DNA of 15,909 nt, taken from NCBI GenBank assembly GCA_938015405.1, contig CALLPZ010000346.1, positions 1 through 15,909 of the forward strand. Direction: 5' to 3'. Position 1 is the first letter of the stretch, and every line of letters starts with the position of its first letter. Position numbers and translations under genes: made by a program. The stretch comes from an uncultured Pseudanabaenaceae cyanobacterium. Its GTDB lineage: Bacteria; Cyanobacteriota; Cyanobacteriia; PCC-9006; JAAUQQ01. The notes under the pieces are model-generated. The model ran no database searches and was not told the origin of the DNA. It saw nothing but the letters and a program-made list of their open reading frames with translations. Of the stretch, positions 6,959 to 13,632 are shown piece by piece.

Positions 6959-6979
6959 GCTCTAGCGCCCCTATAGAGC
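6959..6979 (+). repeat. Hairpin downstream of the second kaiB
   Basis: GCTCTA (6959-6964) and TAGAGC (6974-6979) form a 6-bp stem with a 9-nt loop, 46 nt after the kaiB stop codon. It is preceded by a second small dyad, AGCC-AACTT-GGCT (6936-6948). No U tract follows, so this is more likely an mRNA-stabilising or processing structure than a terminator. Confidence 0.35.
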
Positions 6980-7037
6980 CATAGATCCATCGCGAGTGGA
7001 TATCGCTCCAGGTTTTGATGGGAATGTTCTGGAATAG

Positions 7038-7073
7038 CAACGACATCCTCCTGCACAACGACATCCCCCTGCA
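7038..7073. repeat. 18-nt tandem duplication in the kaiB-kaiC spacer
   Basis: CAACGACATCCTCCTGCA (7038-7055) is immediately followed by CAACGACATCCCCCTGCA (7056-7073). The copies differ at one base. The exact abutment indicates a local duplication by slippage. Confidence 0.85.
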
Positions 7074-7252
7074 ATAGGCTTGCTATCTCCAGGCTTATAT
7101 CGTTGCCTCTCCCCAGAAGGCGGCGAACCGCTGCTATCCGAAAAGGACAGGTCAGGTAACGGGCCTTTTTGCTAGCACAGTCCCCATTATCCAATTATCA
7201 CAGGGCAAAGATAGTCTGTTCTAGCCCGACCTAATTGTTGTCAGGAGTGCGA

Positions 7253-7300
7253 ATGCCGCAGCAGCCTATAATGGGCTCTGCCATGGTTCTTGCTACTTAA
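7253..7300 (+). CDS. Candidate 15-residue leader peptide (uORF) ahead of kaiC
   Basis: AGGAG (7243-7247) is followed five bases later by ATG and the reading frame MPQQPIMGSAMVLAT, then TAA at 7298-7300. The stop ends four bases before the kaiC ATG at 7305, in a different frame. kaiC itself has no Shine-Dalgarno, whereas this small ORF has a very good one. The geometry fits translational coupling: ribosomes finishing the uORF could reinitiate at kaiC. The alternative is that the AGGAG is fortuitous. Whether the peptide has any function of its own is unknown. Confidence 0.4.
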   Translation: MPQQPIMGSAMVLAT

Positions 7301-7304
7301 CCCT

Positions 7305-8867
7305 ATGCCCCTCTCAGTACCCTCTGGTCCTTCGGCAACCCCTAACCGTCGCAGCATCCAAAAAATTCGAACCATGATTGAGGGGTTCGACGACATCAGT
7401 CATGGTGGTTTGCCAAAAGGGAGAACTACCTTGGTGAGTGGTACCTCTGGTACTGGCAAAACGATGTTTTCGGGACAATTTCTATTTAACGGCATCCGGC
7501 ACTTTGACGAGGCGGGGATTTTCGTCACGTTTGAGGAGTCCCCATCAGACATCATTCAGAATGCTGAAAGCATTGGCTGGGACCTCAAAACGATGGTGGA
7601 GGAGGGCAAGCTATTCATCCTAGATGCCTCTCCCGATCCAGATGGCCAGGAAATTGTAGGTAATTTCGATCTCTCTGCTCTGATCGAGCGTATTCAGTAC
7701 GCAATTAAAAAATATCAGGCGAAGCGTGTTGTCATCGACTCTATTACTGCGGTGTTCCAGCAGTACGATGCTGCTTCAGTGGTCCGACGAGAGATTTACC
7801 GCCTAGTGGCTCGCCTCAAGCAGGTAGGGGTCACAACCGTCATGACGACGGAGCGAGAAGAAGAATATGGCAAGGTTGCCCGTTTTGGCGTCGAAGAATT
7901 TGTCTCTGACAATGTCGTCATCGTTCGCAACGTACTTGAAGGTGAGCGCCGCCGCAGAACCATCGAAATTCTGAAGCTGCGCGGCACGACTCACATGAAG
8001 GGAGAATATCCCTTCACCATGAACCATGACGGTATTAGCATTTTCCCGTTGGGAGCCATGCGCCTGACCCAACGTTCTTCCAATGTCCGCGTGTCTTCTG
8101 GCGTCGCAAAACTGGACGAAATGTGTGGTGGTGGTTTCTTCAAGGATTCCATCATTCTGGCGACCGGTGCAACTGGTACAGGCAAAACCCTGTTGGTCAG
8201 CAAGTTCATCGAGAATGCCTGTAAGAATGGCGATCGCGCCATCCTCTTTGCCTATGAGGAATCTCGAGCTCAGCTGCTACGCAATGCCTACTCCTGGGGC
8301 ATTGACTGTGAGGAATTTGAGCGCCAGGGACTCTTGAAAATCATCTGTGCCTATCCCGAATCTGCTGGATTAGAGGATCATCTTCAGATTATCAAATCGG
8401 AAATCAGCGAATTTAAGCCAGCCCGCATTGCCATTGACTCCTTATCAGCCCTAGACCGAGGGGTAAGCAGCAACTCCTTTCGTCAATTTGTCATTGGCGT
8501 CACGGGCTATGCCAAGCAAGAAGAAATCACGGGCTTCTTCACCAACACGACCGACCAATTTATGGGGTCCCATTCGATCACGGATTCACAGATTTCGACG
8601 ATTACGGATACGATCTTGCTCTTGCAATACGTGGAGATTGGCGGCGAGATGTCTCGAGCCCTGAATGTCTTCAAAATGCGGGGGTCCATGCATGACAAAG
8701 GCATTCGCGAATTCAGCATCAGCAGTAACGGCCCAGAGATCAAAGATAACTTCCGCAACTTGGAGCGCATCATTAGCGGTGCTCCGAACCGAATCAGCAT
8801 AAATGAAAGCAATGAACTATCCCGCATCATGCGAGGCGTACAGGAGAAAGCAGGTTCCGACGAATAG
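7305..8867 (+). CDS. kaiC: Circadian clock ATPase/kinase KaiC
   Basis: Core clock protein: a hexamer of tandem RecA-like domains, with CI an ATPase that binds KaiB and CII an autokinase/phosphatase. From the ATG at 7305 the protein has 520 residues, and its numbering coincides with S. elongatus KaiC. CI has Walker A GTSGTGKT (46-53) and the catalytic pair E77/E78. CII has Walker A GATGTGKT (288-295) and E318/E319, and the phosphorylation sites S431/T432 lie in TDSQISTITDT, with T426 also kept. The C-terminal A-loop and KaiA-binding tail end in RGVQEKAGSDE. Substitutions compared with the KaiC sequences I know are A384D, H429Q, R446G and W462M, all in CII. The frame extends five codons upstream to a TTG, but the ATG gives the expected N-terminal length. 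There is no Shine-Dalgarno (see the uORF). A strong terminator follows. Confidence 0.98.
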   Translation: MPLSVPSGPSATPNRRSIQKIRTMIEGFDDISHGGLPKGRTTLVSGTSGTGKTMFSGQFLFNGIRHFDEAGIFVTFEESPSDIIQNAESIGWDLKTMVEEGKLFILDASPDPDGQEIVGNFDLSALIERIQYAIKKYQAKRVVIDSITAVFQQYDAASVVRREIYRLVARLKQVGVTTVMTTEREEEYGKVARFGVEEFVSDNVVIVRNVLEGERRRRTIEILKLRGTTHMKGEYPFTMNHDGISIFPLGAMRLTQRSSNVRVSSGVAKLDEMCGGGFFKDSIILATGATGTGKTLLVSKFIENACKNGDRAILFAYEESRAQLLRNAYSWGIDCEEFERQGLLKIICAYPESAGLEDHLQIIKSEISEFKPARIAIDSLSALDRGVSSNSFRQFVIGVTGYAKQEEITGFFTNTTDQFMGSHSITDSQISTITDTILLLQYVEIGGEMSRALNVFKMRGSMHDKGIREFSISSNGPEIKDNFRNLERIISGAPNRISINESNELSRIMRGVQEKAGSDE

Positions 8868-8878
8868 TCTCAATCGAG

Positions 8879-8921
8879 AGTGATGATTTCCTAAGCCATT
8901 TAGCGGAAAATCATCACTTTT
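8879..8921 (+). terminator. Intrinsic terminator of the kai operon
   Basis: AGTGATGATTT (8879-8889) and AAATCATCACT (8908-8918) form a perfect 11-bp stem that can extend by two pairs around a bulge, followed by TTT. It starts 12 nt after the kaiC stop codon. Confidence 0.8.
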
Positions 8922-9295
8922 ACCTCATGAGAGAGGAGTCATCCCCAGTCTTTGTTATCCAACTCCTCTAGCTATAAGCTCGATGTGATTTTAGGCCTAC
9001 GGGAATCCTTAAGAAGGAGACAATCAGGAGCTTTCAAGTCAGCCCAAACAAGATGGTGGCTGAATCTGGAATCGTTCGGAGAGAGCGGCTTCCAGCCTTT
9101 TTGCGTAGTGGGAATTGCTGTTTTTGTCGAGCCACGCTCAAGATAGTATAAAAAGAGACAATTCAATTCGAATTCCCGACTTTATAGCCTCCTAATATCA
9201 TCGAAGACAGGCAAGAGATTGCATTCAGCAACTAAAACGATATACTTATGTTTCGAAACTAGCGGAATGATACGTTACTGTTCTCCCCCCTCAAA
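8922..9295. other. Intergenic region kaiC-rlpA
   Basis: After the kaiC terminator there is an 8-bp inverted repeat, AGAGGAGT (8932-8939) / ACTCCTCT (8962-8969). Farther on are two overlapping antisense frames of about 64 codons (8952-9146 plus, 8972-9166 minus), neither with a ribosome binding site or a recognisable product. A good promoter lies at 9124-9152, giving rlpA a leader of roughly 135 nt. A small RNA could be present but nothing proves it. Confidence 0.45.
9124..9152 (+). promoter_or_regulatory. Sigma-70-type promoter, probably of the rlpA-like gene
   Basis: TTGTCG (9124-9129), a 17-nt spacer and TATAAA (9147-9152) match the consensus at four and five of six positions with ideal spacing. 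Transcription would start near 9159, about 135 nt before the rlpA-like ATG. Confidence 0.55.
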
Positions 9296-10408
9296 ATGAT
9301 TCGAAGTTCAATGGCATTGACCGGTCTTTCGAAGGCAATGGTTGCAGTAGGTTTGGGCCTAAGCTCCTCTCTACTCTCAACCACGGCTAGGCCGACTCAG
9401 CCCGCCTCCCCCGTTACCGAGTCATCTTCAAGTTCAGCGTCGTCCATTCTTCAAGCTTCCCCTTCTAAGGGTCTTGGAGCTTCCAGCAGTGCTGTTCCTG
9501 CGCTGGGCTCCATCACCTTGTTGCCCAACTGGCTCAATTCCCAGGGAAATACCCTAGAGTTTGCTCAGCCCGTAGGTCGTTGGCTTTCTGCCCTCAATCC
9601 CTTAGCTCGCTCATCTCGTTTCAACGATGATGTACCGAGTCAGTCCAATCAAGTGCTGCCAAACGAATTTGTTTGTGCTCAAGATCCGGCTCAGCGCTAC
9701 GAGAGCTTTTCGGAATGGGTCTATGACTGTTTACTCAATGAAGTAGATAACCCTGCCCTGCGGCAGTCCATGACCGAGCGTATTGAGAATAGTTTTCGGA
9801 CTGCAGACTGGGGGACAGAAGTTGTCGAACCAACCCTCGCTGAAAATTTCCCAGCTGGTCGCTTGGGCGATCGCTTGCTTTTCATTGTTAATGAGGAAGT
9901 CACCGAGTCATCTGGCGTCAATGGCGAGATTCTTGCTACTCGTTGGGTGAATCAGCTCCGCATGGTGATGGGAGCCCAGCCTCTCACCTTAGTCAATGCT
10001 CAGTTCATGATGCATGGCCTCAAGTCTACAGGGGATTATCTCAAGGGCGATGCATCCTGGTACGGTCCCTATTTCCACGGTCGTTTGACTGCAACCGGTG
10101 AGATCTATGACCAAGACATGTTTACGGCAGCCCACAAAGAGCTACCCTTCGATACCTATTTGAGAATTACGAATCTCAATAGCGGTGAGCAGCTGGTTGT
10201 GCGTATCAATGATCGAGGTCCCTACGTGGGCGATCGCATCCTCGACCTGTCTTTTGGCGCTGCCAACTATCTAGGAACGAAGGATACGGGTGTGGTTCCC
10301 ATTCGTGCGGAGCTCTTGGAGAGAGACGCGCCATTGCAGGCCCAGCTACCGTCCTATCGCTCAGTCAAACCTTTCCAAAGCCCACTCATCACGATGTGGC
10401 GTCCCTAA
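9296..10408 (+). CDS. Exported RlpA-like double-psi beta-barrel protein
   Basis: A 370-residue protein with an N-terminal secretion signal: two positive residues, then a hydrophobic stretch at about 14-28. A Ser/Pro-rich segment (about 31-70) and a middle region of unknown fold with three Cys follow. The C-terminal RlpA domain (248-342) contains GDASWYGPYFHGRLTATGE (251-269) and VRINDRGPYVGDRILDLS (302-319). Glu269 and Asp306 correspond to residues implicated in the lytic transglycosylase activity of Pseudomonas RlpA on denuded glycans. A role in periplasmic cell-wall remodelling is therefore likely, though not all family members are active. No lipobox Cys is visible, unlike E. coli RlpA. The start lacks a Shine-Dalgarno; ATG at codon 6 is an alternative. 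Confidence 0.85.
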   Translation: MIRSSMALTGLSKAMVAVGLGLSSSLLSTTARPTQPASPVTESSSSSASSILQASPSKGLGASSSAVPALGSITLLPNWLNSQGNTLEFAQPVGRWLSALNPLARSSRFNDDVPSQSNQVLPNEFVCAQDPAQRYESFSEWVYDCLLNEVDNPALRQSMTERIENSFRTADWGTEVVEPTLAENFPAGRLGDRLLFIVNEEVTESSGVNGEILATRWVNQLRMVMGAQPLTLVNAQFMMHGLKSTGDYLKGDASWYGPYFHGRLTATGEIYDQDMFTAAHKELPFDTYLRITNLNSGEQLVVRINDRGPYVGDRILDLSFGAANYLGTKDTGVVPIRAELLERDAPLQAQLPSYRSVKPFQSPLITMWRP

Positions 10409-10430
10409 GGCAGCAAGTTATCGCTTTCCC

Positions 10431-10472
10431 CAAAAAGAGCACCCAGACATTAAGTTCTAGGTGCTCTTTTTG
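10431..10472. terminator. Bidirectional intrinsic terminator
   Basis: CAAAAAGAGCACC (10431-10443) and GGTGCTCTTTTTG (10460-10472) form a perfect 13-bp stem with a 16-nt loop. The arm ends give a U run on either transcript. It sits between the convergent rlpA-like gene and the CRP-family gene, 22 nt after the former and 28 nt after the latter. Confidence 0.9.
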
Positions 10473-10500
10473 TCCTAAATGAGTGGAATTCAACCGGAGA

Positions 10501-11166
10501 CTATGCTTCTTCACAAAGAATGATGTGCCGTCCCTGGGTAATGGACAACCAACCTTCACCACGCAACTGATTGAGGATGCGAGTAACGGTAACCCGTGTC
10601 GTCCCCAAAGCATTGGCCAAATGCTGATGGGTCAAGCGAACCGACAATAGACGGCCTTGCTCACAGGGCTCACCTAGGGATTGTGCGAGGAGCAACAAAA
10701 ACTGCTTCAGGCGATCTTCCACACGTCGTAACCCCAGCAAAGCAGTCATGCACTCCGACTGTTGCAAACGCCGGATAAGCTGCTGATTGAGCGCCTGTTG
10801 AATCGTGGGAGAGAGGCGCACTTCCTCCAGGGTCAACAGCAGTAATTCAGCATCGGAAAGGGCGACGGCGTTATAAGGCGAAACCTGGGTAAGGGACTGG
10901 CCAATCGGCATGGAGGGCACAGCAAACCCGAGAAGCGCTTCATCACCGCTGGGATGAAGTGTATTGAGTAGAACGACCCCTCGCAGGACGATCCAGATTT
11001 TATGCTCTCCCAGAGGAATCTCTTGACCTCGACAAAAGGAATGGACAGGAAAATTCTGATACAGGTGATTAAGATGCTCCCGGACAGCCGCTGATGAATT
11101 CCGACTCTTCTCAACAACACTAGTTTGAAGAGACAAACCAGCCTGCTGGGGCTTCATTAGCACCAT
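10501..11166 (-). CDS. CRP/FNR-family transcriptional regulator
   Basis: A 221-residue DNA-binding regulator. Residues 38-115 have the pattern of a cyclic-nucleotide-binding-type beta roll, 118-160 a long helix as in the CRP dimer interface, and 172-215 a winged helix-turn-helix. The recognition region reads RLTHQHLANALGTTRVTVTR (177-196), close to NtcA and other cyanobacterial CRP-type proteins. The cAMP-contact signature (GE...RSA) is not recognisable in the beta roll, so any ligand is unknown. The overall sequence is too divergent from NtcA for me to call it NtcA. The ATG at 11164-11166 is preceded only by a weak TTAGG; an ATG three codons later is possible. The gene ends at the bidirectional terminator. 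A cluster of AAGCTT repeats lies 90-190 bp upstream. Confidence 0.85.
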   Translation of the reverse strand: MVLMKPQQAGLSLQTSVVEKSRNSSAAVREHLNHLYQNFPVHSFCRGQEIPLGEHKIWIVLRGVVLLNTLHPSGDEALLGFAVPSMPIGQSLTQVSPYNAVALSDAELLLLTLEEVRLSPTIQQALNQQLIRRLQQSECMTALLGLRRVEDRLKQFLLLLAQSLGEPCEQGRLLSVRLTHQHLANALGTTRVTVTRILNQLRGEGWLSITQGRHIILCEEA

Positions 11167-11618
11167 AGCTTGTACCTAACTGCGATTCGTTTTCTGCAAT
11201 TAGTGTACGGAGCGCTTTTAAAGGGAAAGTAATTAATGGATTGTGAGAAGTTTAAGCTTGAGATAAGCTTTCCCTCTAATCTCGACAAAGTTCAATCCAG
11301 ATCTGTCTTGCAAATTAAGCTTAAAGCTTGCAAGAGGCTTAAAGCTCCAAGGATAGAGATTACCTGGTCGTGCTTTAGAGAAATCAATCAGCCGCCCAGG
11401 AGTAATGCTCAGACAAGTGCTTCACAAGTAAGCAACTTCCAAACTGCATTGCCCAGGATTTCACACTAGCAAAGCGCTCCTGGAAATGAATGTTGTCCAC
11501 ATCACTCCAAGCCATAATCTGAAAGAAAGCCTGCAAAATGCAGCTGAAATGAGGCGGCTGGGTAAGGATTATTCAACTGGTCTTCACGAAATCACTGCCA
11601 CTTCTTGTGACGTGACAC
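11167..11618. other. Intergenic region with AAGCTT-rich repeats
   Basis: This 452-nt gap carries the CRP-family promoter region (minus) and the 3' side of the DUF427 gene. A plus-strand frame of 77 codons (11236-11469), preceded by GGGAAAG, has no recognisable similarity and is probably not a gene, though it cannot be excluded. The main structure is the repeat cluster at 11254-11352. Confidence 0.45.
11254..11352. repeat. Cluster of AAGCTT motifs and nested inverted/direct repeats
   Basis: AAGCTT starts at 11254, 11265, 11317 and 11324, four times in 76 nt. An inverted repeat CTTGCAA (11307-11313) / TTGCAAG (11328-11334) encloses the palindrome TTAAGCTTAA. A near-tandem repeat beginning GCTTAAAGCT starts at 11319 and again at 11337, with an 18-nt period. 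It lies upstream of the CRP-family gene, where operators could be expected. Confidence 0.6.
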
Positions 11619-12107
11619 TTAGCGATAGATACCGGGTCCAGCCTTGAATGGCCCCACAACCCAGGAATTGATCCAACCACCATAAAAATTACCAGGTTGG
11701 GAAATGGCCAATTCTCCACCGACGCTACAGCTATCCATAGGAGATGCGTATAAAGCCAGATAGTTCTGAATTGAAGCAAAAGCCGGCGTGGGATTGGGAT
11801 AAAACCAAGCCACATGCTCCACTGCGCGATCGCCAACCTTCAAGCTGTAATAACCAGCTAACCCCTTCCATTCACAAAAAGAACTACGCGTCGTCTGGGT
11901 GAAGTAGCGCATCTGAATATCTTCTGGCGGGATGTAGTAAACCGGCGGATGGCTAGTTTCTAAAACCCGCTTGGCTCGCTGGCTATTCACAATTTGAACG
12001 CCGTTGAACACGACCTCAATAGAGCGTGTACAGTCTTCCAGACGAGGCGGTCTTGGATAATCCCAAACCGACTCCTGTCCGGGAGCTGGCTGAATCCGAT
12101 CCACCAT
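11619..12107 (-). CDS. DUF427 domain-containing protein
   Basis: A 162-residue protein matching DUF427, a small beta-rich cytoplasmic family of unknown biochemical function. The recognisable features are SVWDYPRPPRLE (13-24), the core RVLETSHPPVYYIPPEDI (47-64), SSFCEWKGLAGYYSL (75-89) and HVAWFYPNPTPAF (98-110). The extra C-terminal segment with GGWINSWVVGPFKAGPG (143-159) is, as far as I recall, typical of the cyanobacterial version. AGGGG lies six bases before the ATG. It is divergent to hemB across 373 nt and monocistronic in appearance. I cannot propose a reaction. Confidence 0.88.
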   Translation of the reverse strand: MVDRIQPAPGQESVWDYPRPPRLEDCTRSIEVVFNGVQIVNSQRAKRVLETSHPPVYYIPPEDIQMRYFTQTTRSSFCEWKGLAGYYSLKVGDRAVEHVAWFYPNPTPAFASIQNYLALYASPMDSCSVGGELAISQPGNFYGGWINSWVVGPFKAGPGIYR

Positions 12108-12480
12108 GAATGCCCCTGAGAGTCATCAAAGACTCGATTACATCAATAAATTGCCTTGCTGGGCTCAACAGAGCCAAAAAGGTAATGACCAAGCGCTAGG
12201 TCAATGCACAGCGCTGGTATTTGACCATTCAGAATGGTCTACGATTCTATGTTCCAACTTCTTTAGGCTCTATCCGGATGACCACTATCGACTGCAATTC
12301 TCCAGGCCAGACGACAGTCCAACCCAATAGCTTGCAGCCAGCAGCAAACAAATTCTTGCAACAATCACACTGCTCACCCGATCAGCGTCACAGAACGTTA
12401 CCTGAAGCTCTAGGAATGGATACCTTGGACTTTTAAACTGGGAGACTCGGATCGCTTTACATAATTTCTTTAAGCTCGCT
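12108..12480. other. Divergent control region between the DUF427 gene and hemB
   Basis: These 373 nt should hold promoters for both flanking genes. The one conspicuous element is the near-perfect 18-bp dyad at 12186-12203. Two plus-strand frames of 71-74 codons (12106-12330, 12221-12436) have no recognisable product. hemB begins without a visible Shine-Dalgarno. Confidence 0.45.
12186..12203. promoter_or_regulatory. 18-bp dyad, candidate operator
   Basis: TGACCAAGCGCTAGGTCA is symmetrical at 16 of 18 positions, with a perfect AGCGCT core and TGACC/GGTCA ends. It lies 78 bp upstream of the DUF427 ATG and about 280 bp upstream of hemB, so control of the DUF427 gene is more likely. The binding factor is unknown. 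Confidence 0.35.
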
Positions 12481-13464
12481 ATGTTTCCATCCCACCGGCC
12501 CCGCCGCCTGCGCCAAACTGACGGTCTTCGTCGCATGGTGCGGGAAATAACCCTTACCCCCAACGACTTCATCTATCCGCTCTTCGCGGTACCTGGGTCC
12601 GGCGTCCGCAACGAAGTCAAATCCATGCCGGGGGTATTCCAGCTCTCCATCGACAAGATTGTCGAAGAAGCCAAGGAAGTCTACGATCTGGGCATTCCAT
12701 CGGTGATTCTTTTTGGCATCCCCGACGACAAGGACAACGAGGCAACTGGTGCTTGGCATGATTGTGGCATTGTGCAAAAAGCTGCCACAGCCGTTAAAGA
12801 AGCAGTTCCCGAGCTAGTGGTTGTCGCAGACACCTGCCTATGCGAGTACACCGTCCATGGCCATTGCGGCTACTTAGAAACCGGAGACCTCACAGGTCGC
12901 GTACTCAATGACCCCACCCTGGAGCTTCTGAAAAAAGTTGCCGTCTCCCAGGCTAAGGCTGGCGCTGATGTCATCGCTCCTTCGGGCATGATGGATGGCT
13001 TTGTAGGCGCCATTCGCGAGGGACTGGATGAGGCAGGCTTCACGGATACGCCGATTATGGCCTACTCCGCCAAGTACTCTTCGGCTTACTACGGTCCTTT
13101 CCGTGATGCTGCCGAGTCTGCTCCTCAGTTTGGTGATCGCCGCACCTATCAAATGGACCCAGGCAATGGTAGCGAAGCACTGCGCGAAGTCGAGCTGGAC
13201 ATCGCTGAAGGCGCAGACTTCGTCATGGTGAAGCCTGCGCTGTCCTACATGGACATCATCTGGCGCATCAAGGAGATGACGAACCTCCCCGTCGCGGCCT
13301 ACAACGTCTCCGGTGAATATTCCATGGTGAAGGCAGCGGCCCTCAACGGCTGGATTGATGAGGAGAAGGTGGTCCTAGAGACACTGACTAGCTTCAAACG
13401 GGCTGGGTCGGATCTGATCTTGACTTACCATGCTAAGGACGCAGCTCGTTGGCTAGCCAAGTAG
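12481..13464 (+). CDS. hemB: Delta-aminolevulinic acid dehydratase (porphobilinogen synthase)
   Basis: Condenses two 5-aminolevulinate molecules to porphobilinogen, the first common pyrrole for haem, chlorophyll and bilins. The 327 residues match the family length. The active-site Schiff-base lysines are K198 (in MAYSAKYSSAYYGPF) and K251 (in FVMVKPALSYMD). The cysteine triad C119-x-C121-x7-C129 in DTCLCEYTVHGHCG is the Zn-binding type found in E. coli, rather than the Asp-rich Mg type of plants. The N-terminal RPRRLRQTDGLRRMV and C-terminal YHAKDAARWL are standard. The ATG lacks a Shine-Dalgarno but gives the expected N-terminus. A terminator hairpin follows 64 nt after the stop. Confidence 0.97.
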   Translation: MFPSHRPRRLRQTDGLRRMVREITLTPNDFIYPLFAVPGSGVRNEVKSMPGVFQLSIDKIVEEAKEVYDLGIPSVILFGIPDDKDNEATGAWHDCGIVQKAATAVKEAVPELVVVADTCLCEYTVHGHCGYLETGDLTGRVLNDPTLELLKKVAVSQAKAGADVIAPSGMMDGFVGAIREGLDEAGFTDTPIMAYSAKYSSAYYGPFRDAAESAPQFGDRRTYQMDPGNGSEALREVELDIAEGADFVMVKPALSYMDIIWRIKEMTNLPVAAYNVSGEYSMVKAAALNGWIDEEKVVLETLTSFKRAGSDLILTYHAKDAARWLAK

Positions 13465-13528
13465 GCTATCACGGTATATTCGACCAATATCGTTTCAAAC
13501 TGCAGGATTAGCGAAACTTAAATAGCAC

Positions 13529-13581
13529 CCAAAGGGTCATGGAACGAGGGTATCTTGCCAAATCGTCCATGGCCCTTTTGG
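13529..13581 (+). terminator. Probable hemB terminator
   Basis: CCAAAGGGTCATGGA (13529-13543) pairs with TCCATGGCCCTTTTGG (13566-13581), giving about 15 pairs with one bulge and one G-U, around a 22-nt loop. The T run is inside the 3' arm rather than after it, so termination strength is uncertain. It overlaps the upstream extension of the next frame, which supports the later start chosen for the DUF1460 gene. Confidence 0.6.
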
Positions 13582-13632
13582 TCCTCAAACATTCGGCATG
13601 TCACAAGCAAGCAGCGGCAAACAAGGAAAACA

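Larger units (their letters stand above)
6914..7304. other. Long kaiB-kaiC spacer with hairpins and a tandem repeat
   Basis: This 391-nt spacer is far longer than the short gap usual between kaiB and kaiC in cyanobacteria. It holds AGCCAA-C-TTGGCT (6936-6948), a GCTCTA/TAGAGC hairpin (6959-6979), an 18-nt tandem duplication (7038-7073) and a 15-codon ORF ending just before kaiC (7253-7300). A minus-strand frame of 94 codons (6910-7194) spans it, but it lacks a ribosome binding site and any recognisable family, so I do not call it a gene. Confidence 0.55.

Noticed and set aside
6910..7194. 94-codon minus-strand ORF in the kaiB-kaiC spacer
   Set aside because: No Shine-Dalgarno, no recognisable family, part of it comes from the 18-nt duplication, and its end runs into the kaiB stop codon. 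It is kept only as an observation in the spacer entry.
7290..7304. Five-codon upstream extension of kaiC from TTG
   Set aside because: It overlaps the leader ORF end; the ATG at 7305 reproduces the family N-terminal length and numbering.
8952..9166. Pair of about 64-codon ORFs on opposite strands after kaiC
   Set aside because: They overlap antisense, have no ribosome sites and no recognisable products; typical chance frames.
10501..11166. Calling the CRP-family protein NtcA
   Set aside because: The helix-turn-helix is similar, but the rest of the protein does not match the highly conserved NtcA sequence.
11236..11469. 77-codon plus-strand ORF upstream of the CRP-family gene
   Set aside because: It has a possible GGGAAAG ribosome site but no similarity I recognise, and much of it is the AAGCTT repeat cluster.
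12106..12436. Two overlapping plus-strand ORFs (74 and 71 codons) between the DUF427 gene and hemB
   Set aside because: No ribosome binding sites, no recognisable sequence, and mutually overlapping in different frames within a promoter region.
13555..13632. 26-codon N-terminal extension of the DUF1460 protein from TTG
   Set aside because: It lies inside the hemB terminator stem-loop, has no ribosome site and would place residues before a normal signal peptide.
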